Below are positions 52,271-60,296 of a DNA stretch of 64,000 bases, piece after piece. The stretch is from Novosphingobium sp. PP1Y. GTDB taxonomy: Bacteria; Pseudomonadota; Alphaproteobacteria; Sphingomonadales; Sphingomonadaceae. Where the stretch lies: the NCBI RefSeq assembly GCF_000253255.1, contig NC_015580.1, positions 1,209,001 to 1,273,000 on the forward strand. The letters are read 5' to 3'. A model generated the notes under the pieces. That model searched no databases, was not told the origin of the DNA, and worked only from the letters and a program-made list of their open reading frames with translations. A program made the translations under genes and the position numbers. The stretch's first letter is position 1. Each line of letters begins with the position of its first letter.

Positions 52271-53701
52271 TCAGCCTTCGTGGACGGCTTTTGCGACCAG
52301 GCAGGCCATGAGCCCTTCCGGTCCATCTTCATGCCCATGACCGGACCATTTGACCCCGCCGAAGGGCGCATCCGCACCGCCGATCATCGACGTGTTGATC
52401 CCGAGCATTCCGGTTTCGAGCTGCGCGGCGAGGCGCTTCTGACGAGCACTGTCCCGCGTCCACGCATAGGCCGCGAGGCCATAGGGCAGCCGATTGCCTT
52501 CCGCGATCATGGCTTCCTCATTCGGATAGCGGTTGATCAGGGCGACCGGTCCGAAGGGTTCGTCATTCATGATCCGGGCCGTCTTCGGCACGTCTCGAAG
52601 GACCGTTGGTGCATAGAAGAAACCCCGGTTTCCAAGGCGTTCTCCGCCGGTCTCCAGCCGGGCTCCCGCCTCGAGCGCTTCCTTCACAAGCGTATCGATC
52701 GCTTCCACCCTCCGGGCATTGGCGAGCGGGCCAACCTGGCTTGCGGGATCGAGGCCTTCTCCGACATTGAGGGCCTGCGCCCGTTCGGCGAAACCGTCGC
52801 AGAAGGCCTCGAAAATGCCGTCTTCGACTATGAAGCGCGTCGGTGAAACGCACACTTGCCCGGCATTGCGATACTTCTGCGCGACAAGCGTATCCAGCGC
52901 GCGGTCGAGATCGGCATCTTCGAAGACCAGCACGGGGCCGTGGCCGCCCAGTTCCATCGTCGTGCGCTGCAGGCCCGCCGCGGCAAGCGTGCCGAGGTGG
53001 CGCCCCACCGCAGTCGAGCCGGTGAAGGATAGCTTGCGGATCACCGGACTTGCCAGCAGGTGTCGGCTGACTTCATGCGGCACGCCGAATACGGCCTGTG
53101 CCACGGAGGAGGGCAGGCCAGCATCCAGCAGGCACTGCAGGACAGCCAGGGCTGACGCGGGTGTTTCTTCCGCCGCCTTGAGAATGACCGAGCAGCCCGC
53201 AGCAATCGGTGCTCCGAGCTTCCGTCCGGGATTGCCGATCGGAAAGTTCCAGGGCGCGAAGGCGGCGACCGGGCCGACCGGTTCATACTGGACGGTCGAT
53301 CGCATCCCCTCGGGCCGCACGAGGGTCCTGCCGTAGATGCGAAAGGTTTCGCCTGCGTAGAATTCGAACAGGCCGATGTTCATGGCTACTTCGATGCGCG
53401 CTTCGGCAAGGGTCTTGCCCTGTTCGAGCACGGCGACCTGCGCGATGTCCTCGCATCGCTCGCGCATCAGTCGCGCCGCGCCCTGCAGCACTGCAGCGCG
53501 TTCCTGAGGCGATGACCTGCGCCAGAGCCGAAAGCCGGAAGCGGCGACGTCAAGGGCGCGGTCGAGATCCTCAGTCCGAGCGAGCGGCAGTTCGGCCAGC
53601 TTTTCGCCAGTGGCCGGATTTAGCACGGTGTGGGTGCGTCGTCCTTCGCCGGAGATGCGTTCGCCGTCGATTATCATGGAAAGCGTAGGGTACTGGATCA
53701 T
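52271..53701 (-). CDS. Aldehyde dehydrogenase, succinate-semialdehyde type (second)
   Basis: A 476-residue aldehyde dehydrogenase of the GabD/SSADH branch. FTGSTAVGRHLG near residue 225, MELGGHGPVLV with the general-base glutamate, and NAGQVCVSPTRF with the catalytic cysteine near residue 283 are intact; the C-terminal FGGVKWSGHGHEDGPEG is typical. It shares little close similarity with the aldehyde dehydrogenase at 41163. In this operon it may oxidise vanillin-type aldehydes from stilbene cleavage to the acids. Substrate is inferred. Confidence 0.88.
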   Translation of the reverse strand: MIQYPTLSMIIDGERISGEGRRTHTVLNPATGEKLAELPLARTEDLDRALDVAASGFRLWRRSSPQERAAVLQGAARLMRERCEDIAQVAVLEQGKTLAEARIEVAMNIGLFEFYAGETFRIYGRTLVRPEGMRSTVQYEPVGPVAAFAPWNFPIGNPGRKLGAPIAAGCSVILKAAEETPASALAVLQCLLDAGLPSSVAQAVFGVPHEVSRHLLASPVIRKLSFTGSTAVGRHLGTLAAAGLQRTTMELGGHGPVLVFEDADLDRALDTLVAQKYRNAGQVCVSPTRFIVEDGIFEAFCDGFAERAQALNVGEGLDPASQVGPLANARRVEAIDTLVKEALEAGARLETGGERLGNRGFFYAPTVLRDVPKTARIMNDEPFGPVALINRYPNEEAMIAEGNRLPYGLAAYAWTRDSARQKRLAAQLETGMLGINTSMIGGADAPFGGVKWSGHGHEDGPEGLMACLVAKAVHEG

Positions 53702-53724
53702 GCCTCACCTGGATCGAGCTGGTG

Positions 53725-53766
53725 GCCAACCTGTCGCCGTACAGTGGCGCGCGGTGACAGGTTGGC
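53725..53766 (-). repeat. Perfect 11-base inverted repeat inside the ligW operon
   Basis: GCCAACCTGTC (53725-53735) and GACAGGTTGGC (53756-53766) pair fully around 20 bases. It lies between the NTF2-fold gene and the aldehyde dehydrogenase gene, both minus strand, and could be an attenuator or mRNA processing site. Confidence 0.6.
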
Positions 53767-53784
53767 AGGTGCGGATGGCAGGGA

Positions 53785-54549
53785 TTACGTGGCCGGGAAG
53801 CCTTCCTTGCGTGCATATTCGCGATCGATGTCGCCCTGCCATCTCTGCGCGACCATCGGCTTTCCGGTGATCGGGTGCGGCATGTGGAAAGGCAGAAGTT
53901 TGTGTGTCGGCCAGAGCCAGTGATCTTCGATCAGGGCATCGGGGCCACTAGGATCCTGCGGGTAAAGCTCCTTAGGGAAGGGCACGTATTCGGCTTTCGT
54001 GAAAGCCCAGCCCTTGTCGAAATCGGCATGCCAGTGCGGGAAGTAGTTGAGTACATGGATGCGCCACACGCCGTCCACCTTGCGATAGGTGTTCTCATAA
54101 ATGCCGCCTTCCCACCATTGCCGCGCGCTTGCGGTGAGCGGATTGGAGGCATCGACGAAATCGCGGTGACGACCGGCCTGCATCATCGAACGGGCCCTGG
54201 CATGGGCCGTCACGCCGTCCGGATCGATGGTAACTATGTCCTGCAGCTGCGGATGATCGAGCAGGAAGCCGTCGATCGGGCCGTTGTTGCCGTGGGTGAA
54301 ACGCTTCTGGAACCGCTCGACGTAGAGCCGGCGCACGCCTTCCTTGCCCTTCCAGACGCCGCCGAAGAAGCGGACTTCGCCGTCGTCCGTGAACAGGTCG
54401 ATGACTTCGTTGTACATGCATTTGTCGATCAGATAGCCGTAGAGGTGCTGCAGCTTGCGCACGTCCAGTTCGTCTTCACGCTGGGTAAGGCGCTGTGAGA
54501 GGTTCGCAACTTGTGCCTCGAGCACGGCAATGCGGTCGGTCTCTGCCAT
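53785..54549 (-). CDS. NTF2-fold protein, LdpA-like (second)
   Basis: A 254-residue relative of the protein at 43627. A heptad-like start (LEAQVANLSQRLTQREDELDVRKLQHLYGYLID) leads into the fold core FTDDGEVRFFGGVWKGKEGVRRLY and GPIDGFLLDHPQLQDIVTI, and ends with a longer tail containing PHWHADFDKGWAF. As above, LdpA (diarylpropane lyase that releases formaldehyde) is the functional parallel. Located upstream of an aldehyde dehydrogenase and ligW on the same strand. Which of the two copies acts on which dimer cannot be said. Confidence 0.78.
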   Translation of the reverse strand: MAETDRIAVLEAQVANLSQRLTQREDELDVRKLQHLYGYLIDKCMYNEVIDLFTDDGEVRFFGGVWKGKEGVRRLYVERFQKRFTHGNNGPIDGFLLDHPQLQDIVTIDPDGVTAHARARSMMQAGRHRDFVDASNPLTASARQWWEGGIYENTYRKVDGVWRIHVLNYFPHWHADFDKGWAFTKAEYVPFPKELYPQDPSGPDALIEDHWLWPTHKLLPFHMPHPITGKPMVAQRWQGDIDREYARKEGFPAT

Positions 54550-54588
54550 TTCAGTCTTCTCCTTGTTGTTATGAATGCCGTCCGGACA

Positions 54589-56004
54589 TCAGCTTCCTGC
54601 TGCCTCGAGGCGCTCGATCTCTTCGCGATAGGGGCGAATGGCGCGGTAGATGCACAGGGTTGCAAGCGGCATCAGGACTACCGCCGTGATCTCCAGTGCC
54701 AGCCAGAGCTTGGCCGGATCGACGACAACGTACTGCGCAACGAGGCCGATCGCGAAGCTGCCCATCGCTCCGAAGAACGTGAACATGAACAGGTAGATGG
54801 CGGTCACCTGTCCGCGCATGGCGCCTGGGGCGACGCGCTGGATTGCCGCATTCTGCGGCACCGCGCCACCTATGCCAAACATCACGCCTATCGACATGAC
54901 GAGAATGGAGAGCACGGCGGAAGGCATGAGCGGCGCAAGGATCGCGCAGATCGTGACGGCAACGAAGCAGATGAAGGCCGCGCGTACGTTCGCATCCTTG
55001 TGCCGCCTTGCGAGCCATTCGACGAGGGTGCTGCCTAGCAGCAGGCCGAGAAGCGAAGCTACGAGTATCGAGGCCGATGTCACGGCGCCGATCTGGGCCT
55101 CGGTCCAGCCGTACGTGCGGATCAGGAAGGGAACCCGCCAGAATGCGAACCCGGTGCTTTCCAGTGCGCTCAGGGCAAGACCGAGAAACATCGGGTAATA
55201 GACCTTGCGATTGGCGCGGATGGCCTTGGCCGCATCGAGGCCGGTGAAGGTGAGCGCCCGCCGGACGAGACCCGTACCGGTTCGCATGGCGGGTGCCTCG
55301 CCGGCAGGCAGTCTTCTGCGCGGTTCGCGAACGGTCAGGAAGAGCAGGGCGATGAAGAAAGCTGGGAGTCCGGTCCAGATCAGGATCCATTGCCAGCCAA
55401 GGATCTGGATCGGTCCGATCTCGGTAGGTGCCCAGGACGCGGTCAGCGCAATGAGCTGTCCTCCGACCAGCGGTCCCAGGGTCGATCCGCCGATGAAACC
55501 GAACTGCAGGATCGCAAAAGCGCGCGTGATCTTCGCAGGGGGGAACATGTCAGCGATGAGCGAATAGGATGAGGGGGCATGGGCAGAGCCACCCGCTGCA
55601 AGGAATACGCGGGTCCCCACGAACTGCGTGAAGGTCTGCGCGATCCCGCCAAGAACGGTGACGAAACCGATGACGGAAACGCCTCCGGCGAGCACGTACT
55701 TGCGCGGCCAGATGTCTGCCAGACGCGCAAGTGGAATGCCGACGAAGAGATAGCAGATGATGCTGGCGGGGCCCGCGAGGAAGCCGAGTTGCGAATCACT
55801 CAGTCCGAAATCGATCTTTATTCGTTCGGCCAGCATTCCGAACACAACCTGATCGAAGAAGGTCATGAAGGTCGCGAGCACGATGACAGTCAGGGCCCAA
55901 TAGGCTGAAGCTGAACTTGGCCATTCCCGCGCGTCTGCACGCTCCGGTGCTGCAATTTGCGGGGACTGTTCCAGCGTCGCGACATTGGCAGTTGCTAAGG
56001 CCAT
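54589..56004 (-). CDS. MFS carrier, spinster-like family
   Basis: A 12-helix carrier of about 471 residues. TFFDQVVFGMLAERIKIDFGLSDSQLGFLAGPASII is a typical spinster-like first part, and LADIWPRKYVLAGG is motif A. Several ATG or GTG starts are possible; ATG 56004 (MALATAN) follows GGGAGA. It is the first gene of the minus-strand unit of five genes ending with the ligW-linked carrier and is divergent from an SDR gene. Confidence 0.85.
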   Translation of the reverse strand: MALATANVATLEQSPQIAAPERADAREWPSSASAYWALTVIVLATFMTFFDQVVFGMLAERIKIDFGLSDSQLGFLAGPASIICYLFVGIPLARLADIWPRKYVLAGGVSVIGFVTVLGGIAQTFTQFVGTRVFLAAGGSAHAPSSYSLIADMFPPAKITRAFAILQFGFIGGSTLGPLVGGQLIALTASWAPTEIGPIQILGWQWILIWTGLPAFFIALLFLTVREPRRRLPAGEAPAMRTGTGLVRRALTFTGLDAAKAIRANRKVYYPMFLGLALSALESTGFAFWRVPFLIRTYGWTEAQIGAVTSASILVASLLGLLLGSTLVEWLARRHKDANVRAAFICFVAVTICAILAPLMPSAVLSILVMSIGVMFGIGGAVPQNAAIQRVAPGAMRGQVTAIYLFMFTFFGAMGSFAIGLVAQYVVVDPAKLWLALEITAVVLMPLATLCIYRAIRPYREEIERLEAAGS

Positions 56005-56060
56005 GGCTTCTCCCATTCGTCCTACAAATGCCTTCTTGGGCACGGGATCAATCGTGAATG

Positions 56061-56077
56061 TTTGTCTTGCATACTAA
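56061..56077. promoter_or_regulatory. MarR2-type operator, copy c
   Basis: TTTGTCTTGCATACTAA, third member of the set with copies at 43591 and 48005. It lies in the 143-base divergent region between the MFS gene heading the ligW operon and the first SDR gene at 56148, so it could control both directions. Confidence 0.6.
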
Positions 56078-56147
56078 CTTTGGATGGTGAACAAAAGAGG
56101 GGAGATTCGTTTCGACGCAGGAAAAACATTCAGAGAGGACGCAAATC

Positions 56148-57083
56148 ATGCAGGATCTTCAGGGTAAGACCGCATTCGTGACAGGCGGCGCCAGCGGCAT
56201 TGGGCTCGGCATTGCCAAGGCCTTGCTGGGCGCAGGCATGAACCTGACGATTGCCGATATCCGCCAGGACCATCTCGACGAAGCCGTTGCCGAACTGGAT
56301 GGCGGTGGCCGGGTTCTTGCGATCAAGCTGGACGTGACCGACCGCGAGGCCTTTGCCGCGGCTGCAGACCGCGCAGAGGCGAAGTTCGGCAAGATCCACA
56401 TGCTGCTCAACAATGCAGGCGTTGCGGTTGTCGGCCCCACCGACCTTGCGACCTATGCCGATTGGGACTGGGTGATGGGCGTCAATCTCGGTGGCGCAAT
56501 CAACGGGATTGTCACGATTTTGCCGAGAATTCTGGCCCATGGCGAAGGCGGGCATATCGTCAACACGGCGTCGATGTCTGCATTGGTGCCGGCGGCAGGC
56601 ACGACGATCTATTCATCCGGCAAGGCCGCGGTCGTTTCCATGATGGAATGCATGCGACCGGAACTGGAATCGCGCGGCGTGATCTGCTCGGCCTTCTGTC
56701 CGGGCGCCGTTCAGTCGAACATCGCCGAGGCGGGCAAGACCCGGCCGGAGGAACTGAGTGCAACCGGCTATGCCGAGGCGGACAAGCGCCGGCAGTCAGG
56801 TGACCAGTTCTTCCACCTCTACCAGACGAAGGAAGAGGTGGGGCAGCGGGTGCTGCGCGGCATTGTGAATGATGAGCTTTACATCCTCACGCACAGTGAG
56901 TTCCTGGACGGTGTGCGCGAACGGGGCGAAGCGACCACTGCTGCGGTTCAGACCCACCTCCCGGAGAATGAAGAATATAAGCGTACCTTCGCAATTTTGT
57001 TCCGAAATCCGGCCATCGCTGATGAAATTGAGCGCCAGACCGCGCTGCGCGCCGATCAGCTCTCCGAAATCAGCGCGGCCTGA
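56148..57083 (+). CDS. LigD/LigL/LigO-like short-chain dehydrogenase
   Basis: A 311-residue extended SDR of the C-alpha dehydrogenase group: GGASGIGLG cofactor motif, ADIRQDHLDEA, which matches the ADIRQDHLDEA of LigL as I recall it, NNAGVAVVGP, and catalytic YSSGK. The C-terminal part includes the GDQFFHLYQTKEEVGQRVLRGIVNDELYILTHSEF segment common to this group. It is followed 10 bases later by a second such SDR. Function is inferred from family and context. Confidence 0.86.
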   Translation: MQDLQGKTAFVTGGASGIGLGIAKALLGAGMNLTIADIRQDHLDEAVAELDGGGRVLAIKLDVTDREAFAAAADRAEAKFGKIHMLLNNAGVAVVGPTDLATYADWDWVMGVNLGGAINGIVTILPRILAHGEGGHIVNTASMSALVPAAGTTIYSSGKAAVVSMMECMRPELESRGVICSAFCPGAVQSNIAEAGKTRPEELSATGYAEADKRRQSGDQFFHLYQTKEEVGQRVLRGIVNDELYILTHSEFLDGVRERGEATTAAVQTHLPENEEYKRTFAILFRNPAIADEIERQTALRADQLSEISAA

Positions 57084-57093
57084 GGAAATGGTT

Positions 57094-57996
57094 ATGCAGG
57101 ATCTTTCGGGAAGAACGGCCTTCGTAACCGGCGGGGCAAACGGTGTCGGGCTGGGGCTCGCGCGTGCGCTCGTGGCGGAGGGCTGCAAGGTCGCCATCGC
57201 AGACATTCGCGAGGATGCCTTGGAGCAGGCATTGAAGCTCCTCGAAAATCAGGAAGTGATGGGCGTGCAGCTCGACGTTTCCTCGCGTGAGGGCTTCGCC
57301 GAGGCCGCCGATAGGGTGGAGCGCGAACTCGGACCGGTCAGCCTGCTGTTCAATAATGCCGGCGTGAACCTCTTCCAGTCGATCGACGAATCTTCATACG
57401 ACGATTGGGACTGGTTGCTTGGGGTCAACCTGCACGGTGTGATCAATGGCGTGGCGACTTTCGCGCCGCGCATGAAGGAGCGAGGGCAGGGTGGCCATAT
57501 CTGCAACACGGCCTCCATGGCCGCTTTCCTGGGCAGCGGTGTGCCCGGCATCTACAATACGACCAAATTCGCCGTACGAGGATTGAGCGAATCGCTGCGT
57601 TACAGCCTTGCCCCGCACGGGATCGGTGTATCGATGCTCTGTCCTGGCCTGGTCAAGACGCATATCTTCGCCAGCGATGAGATACGGCCTTCGACGCTCC
57701 GGGCCGGGGCGAAAGACGTGAACAGGGCATTCGTCAGCCAGCTTGAAAAAGTCCATGAAGCCGGGATGGAGCCCGAAGTGATCGCGCAGCGCACGATCGA
57801 TGCGGTGAAGGAGAATCGCTTCTACATCTTCTCGCACCCGGAATTCCGCGAGGAACTTGCAGAGGTCTTTGCCGAAGTGATCGACGCATTTCGGGATTAT
57901 CCTGCAGATCCGGGGCTGGATGCCCGGCTCAAGATCGAGGAAGGGCGGCGCGCCCGGTACAAGGAGGCGCGCGAAGCGGCCCGAAGCATGACGTAA
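57094..57996 (+). CDS. LigD/LigL/LigO-like short-chain dehydrogenase
   Basis: A 300-residue extended SDR, paralogous to the gene before it: GGANGVGLG, ADIREDALEQA, NNAGVNLFQS, catalytic YNTTK, and HEAGMEPEVIAQRTIDAVKENRFYIFSHPEF at the end. GAGGAA at 57082-57087 favours ATG 57094 over ATG 57088. With the first SDR it forms a pair that could handle the two enantiomers of a benzylic alcohol, as LigD and LigL do in SYK-6; this is inferred. Confidence 0.86.
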   Translation: MQDLSGRTAFVTGGANGVGLGLARALVAEGCKVAIADIREDALEQALKLLENQEVMGVQLDVSSREGFAEAADRVERELGPVSLLFNNAGVNLFQSIDESSYDDWDWLLGVNLHGVINGVATFAPRMKERGQGGHICNTASMAAFLGSGVPGIYNTTKFAVRGLSESLRYSLAPHGIGVSMLCPGLVKTHIFASDEIRPSTLRAGAKDVNRAFVSQLEKVHEAGMEPEVIAQRTIDAVKENRFYIFSHPEFREELAEVFAEVIDAFRDYPADPGLDARLKIEEGRRARYKEAREAARSMT

Positions 57997-58181
57997 TCCG
58001 GGAGGCTGTGGCGTTCTTTCCGCATGCGATGCCGCAAGGCCGTACCTGCGCGGTAGGCCGTATAGACGCATCGCCGATCTCTGGCGTTCCTACACCGGGC
58101 TTGCGCTGCTATGGGCTTGTGCCGATAGAGGGGCTGACCGGACGTTCGCTGTCCCGGTCGGGTCGTGCAGGAGGGGAAGGC

Positions 58182-59198
58182 GTGAATTCGGGCCGCGTCA
58201 CGGCATATGATGTTGCGGGTCTGGCGGGCGTATCGCAGTCGACGGTATCGCGCGTCCTCAACGGCAAGACTTCGGTGCGGCCGGACATTCGTGTGCGTGT
58301 CGAGGAAGCGGCCCGCAAGCTGGGCTATATCGCCAATGCCACCGCTTCCAACCTGCGGCGCAGCACCACGCGCACAATTGCTCTTGTCGTGCTTTATGAC
58401 GATCAGGAAGGTATCGGCTCGCTCAATCCCTTCTACACCACCTTGCAGGGCCACATCTCAGTGGCGGCCAATGCTAAGGGTTATGCCGTCCTCACCTCGC
58501 TGATGAGCGAGAAGATGGGCGATGTCGGCCTTGTCATGCGAGGGCTGGCCGATGGTTACATCGTCATCGGCAGCGGCCGGGACAAGGTCTGCTGGGATCG
58601 TTTCCGGGCGCTCGCCGATGATGGGGTTCCGGTAGTGGGATGGGGCATCGCCTCGCAGCGCCTCTCGGCGATCTCCGCGGCCAATTTCGCCGCGGCAGCC
58701 GGCGCTGTCGAGCATCTCGTTGACATCGGTTGCCGGGCGATCGCCTGTCTCTCGCCGCGGCCTGGCGACCAGCGGCAATTTGCCGATCGCGTCGAGGGCT
58801 ACCGGTCGGTCATGAGCCGCTGCACCATGAAGGAAGTGGTGCGCTATTCTGATGTGCCGACAGATCGGCTCGAGCAGGGCTTCAAGCTGATGCACCAGGT
58901 GCTCGACGAAGGCGCAGAGGTCGACGGAATTTTCGCCACCTGTGATCTCATGGCAATCGGAGCGTTGAGGGCCTTGCACGAGCGCGGGCTGCGTGTGCCC
59001 GGGCAAGTGGCCTTGTGCGGTTTCGATGGCATCTATGCGACGCGCCTTACCAATCCATCGATCACGACTGTCGAACAGGACATGCCGGGCATTGCCAGAC
59101 GGCTCGTCTCGAACTTCATCGGGGTATCTTCGGGCGATGCCATCGATACGACCCCGGTGCCGGGCAAGCTGGTGATCCGCGAAAGCACCAGGCGATAG
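58182..59198 (+). CDS. LacI-family transcriptional regulator
   Basis: A 338-residue LacI-type repressor: helix-turn-helix VTAYDVAGLAGVSQSTVSRVLNGKTSVR at residues 5-32 with the hinge helix region around 50, then the periplasmic-binding-protein-like ligand domain ending VALCGFDGIYATRLTNPSITTVEQD. AGGAGGGG lies six bases before the GTG at 58182, which is the best start; there is no ATG at a comparable position. It is 185 bases after the SDR pair on the same strand. Its ligand and targets are unknown. Confidence 0.88.
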   Translation: MNSGRVTAYDVAGLAGVSQSTVSRVLNGKTSVRPDIRVRVEEAARKLGYIANATASNLRRSTTRTIALVVLYDDQEGIGSLNPFYTTLQGHISVAANAKGYAVLTSLMSEKMGDVGLVMRGLADGYIVIGSGRDKVCWDRFRALADDGVPVVGWGIASQRLSAISAANFAAAAGAVEHLVDIGCRAIACLSPRPGDQRQFADRVEGYRSVMSRCTMKEVVRYSDVPTDRLEQGFKLMHQVLDEGAEVDGIFATCDLMAIGALRALHERGLRVPGQVALCGFDGIYATRLTNPSITTVEQDMPGIARRLVSNFIGVSSGDAIDTTPVPGKLVIRESTRR

Positions 59199-59215
59199 CG
59201 GCCGTCAGACCTGAC

Positions 59216-59239
59216 CTCGCGCCTTGAGGCTGGCGCGAG
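59216..59239. terminator. Hairpin between convergent lacI-type and PilZ-XRE genes
   Basis: CTCGCGCC (59216-59223) and GGCGCGAG (59232-59239) form a perfect eight-base stem with loop TTGAGGCT, followed by TTTCG on the plus strand. Confidence 0.75.
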
Positions 59240-59264
59240 TTTCGCCTCAGCAGTGGCTCAGGGA

Positions 59265-59957
59265 TCAGGTTTCGATCAGGATGCGTACGCGATGGGGATC
59301 GACGCCGATGAGCTGTGCAATCTCCACCTTCTTGCTGGCAATGACCGAGCTTGACGCATCGAATGCAGTAACCTGGCGCGCTTCGTCCTGCACCATGTCG
59401 GGACGTTTGCCGTAGAGCAGTTCCCTTTCCGGAACGCCGAGCACCCTGGCGATCGTCTGGACCATGTTCTGCCGCGGAGAGACAGTGCCTTTCTCCCATT
59501 TCCACAGGGTAGGGCGGCTCACGCCGATCTGGCTGGCGAAATGATCCACCCCAAAGCCTCGCTCGCGGCGCAGTCGTTTGATGCGGGCACCGAGAGTTTC
59601 GGAAGTGACGGCTTCTTCATCGGCGCGCGGTTCCGGTGGACTTTGCAGTTGCACCTTCCTGATCGTGGCGATGGAAAGGGCCTTTTCGAATTCGCATGCG
59701 AAGATCGTTTCGGCTGCCCAGACGATGCTGGCGTTGCGCGTTTCTCCTTCGGGAAAGAGGATCGACAGCGGTTCGCCGACCGAGAGGGGAGCCGATGTTT
59801 CGAGCAACATCCCTGTCTTCGAGAGATTGGTGACGGACACCGACTCGCGCTGCCCCTTGAAGCTGGCGGCGGTCCCTTCAAGGCTGAGCTTGCGGGTGGG
59901 TTGCCCGTGCAGGTAGCCCGTTCGGCTGCGCAGATTTATCTTGGCCATCACTGTCAT
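59265..59957 (-). CDS. PilZ-like domain fused to an XRE helix-turn-helix
   Basis: A 230-residue two-domain protein. Residues about 15-100 resemble PilZ (NLSKTGMLLET with the NxSxxG motif, GEPLSILFPEG, ASIVWA), and residues about 120-180 are an XRE/Cro helix-turn-helix (RIKRLRRERGFGVDHFASQIGVSRPTLWKWEKG). The RxxxR motif that binds cyclic di-GMP in PilZ is not clearly present, so ligand binding is uncertain. A TTGACT-17-GATACT promoter lies about 60 bases upstream. ATG 59948 is an alternative start. Confidence 0.75.
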   Translation of the reverse strand: MTVMAKINLRSRTGYLHGQPTRKLSLEGTAASFKGQRESVSVTNLSKTGMLLETSAPLSVGEPLSILFPEGETRNASIVWAAETIFACEFEKALSIATIRKVQLQSPPEPRADEEAVTSETLGARIKRLRRERGFGVDHFASQIGVSRPTLWKWEKGTVSPRQNMVQTIARVLGVPERELLYGKRPDMVQDEARQVTAFDASSSVIASKKVEIAQLIGVDPHRVRILIET

Positions 59958-60296
59958 CTGACAACTCCGCGTCCTGAGCCGTTATCCATGATCGGTCATT
60001 GTGCTGAAAGACGCGCTTAGTATCTAAAGATATAGACCGTTAGTCAATCCTCCTAACGCAAGTTAATGCATCGGTTTGTGACCTGGCCTGGGCAAGTCAT
60101 ACTATCTGAGTACCGGTGCCGCGCCGGGCGCCAGAACTTAAATCGATTGTGAAAATCGGTTGAGCGGGGGGTGCTATTTTATTGACCTTGTCCGTGCACC
60201 CCTGCAAAATCCGGCGATAGGTAATGATCGGGCGTTACCATCGGGTTGGGGGCGTCAAGCTGCCGAAAGGCAGTCGTCGGGTGGGAAGTATAAATC
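59958..60296. promoter_or_regulatory. Divergent promoter region, PilZ-XRE / response regulator
   Basis: A 339-base gap with no gene. On the minus strand TTGACT (60042-60047) and GATACT (60019-60024) are 17 bases apart and suit the PilZ-XRE gene. On the plus strand TTGACC (60182-60187) and CAAAAT (60205-60210) are 17 bases apart and suit the response-regulator gene. Both are sigma-70-like by eye. Confidence 0.55.
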
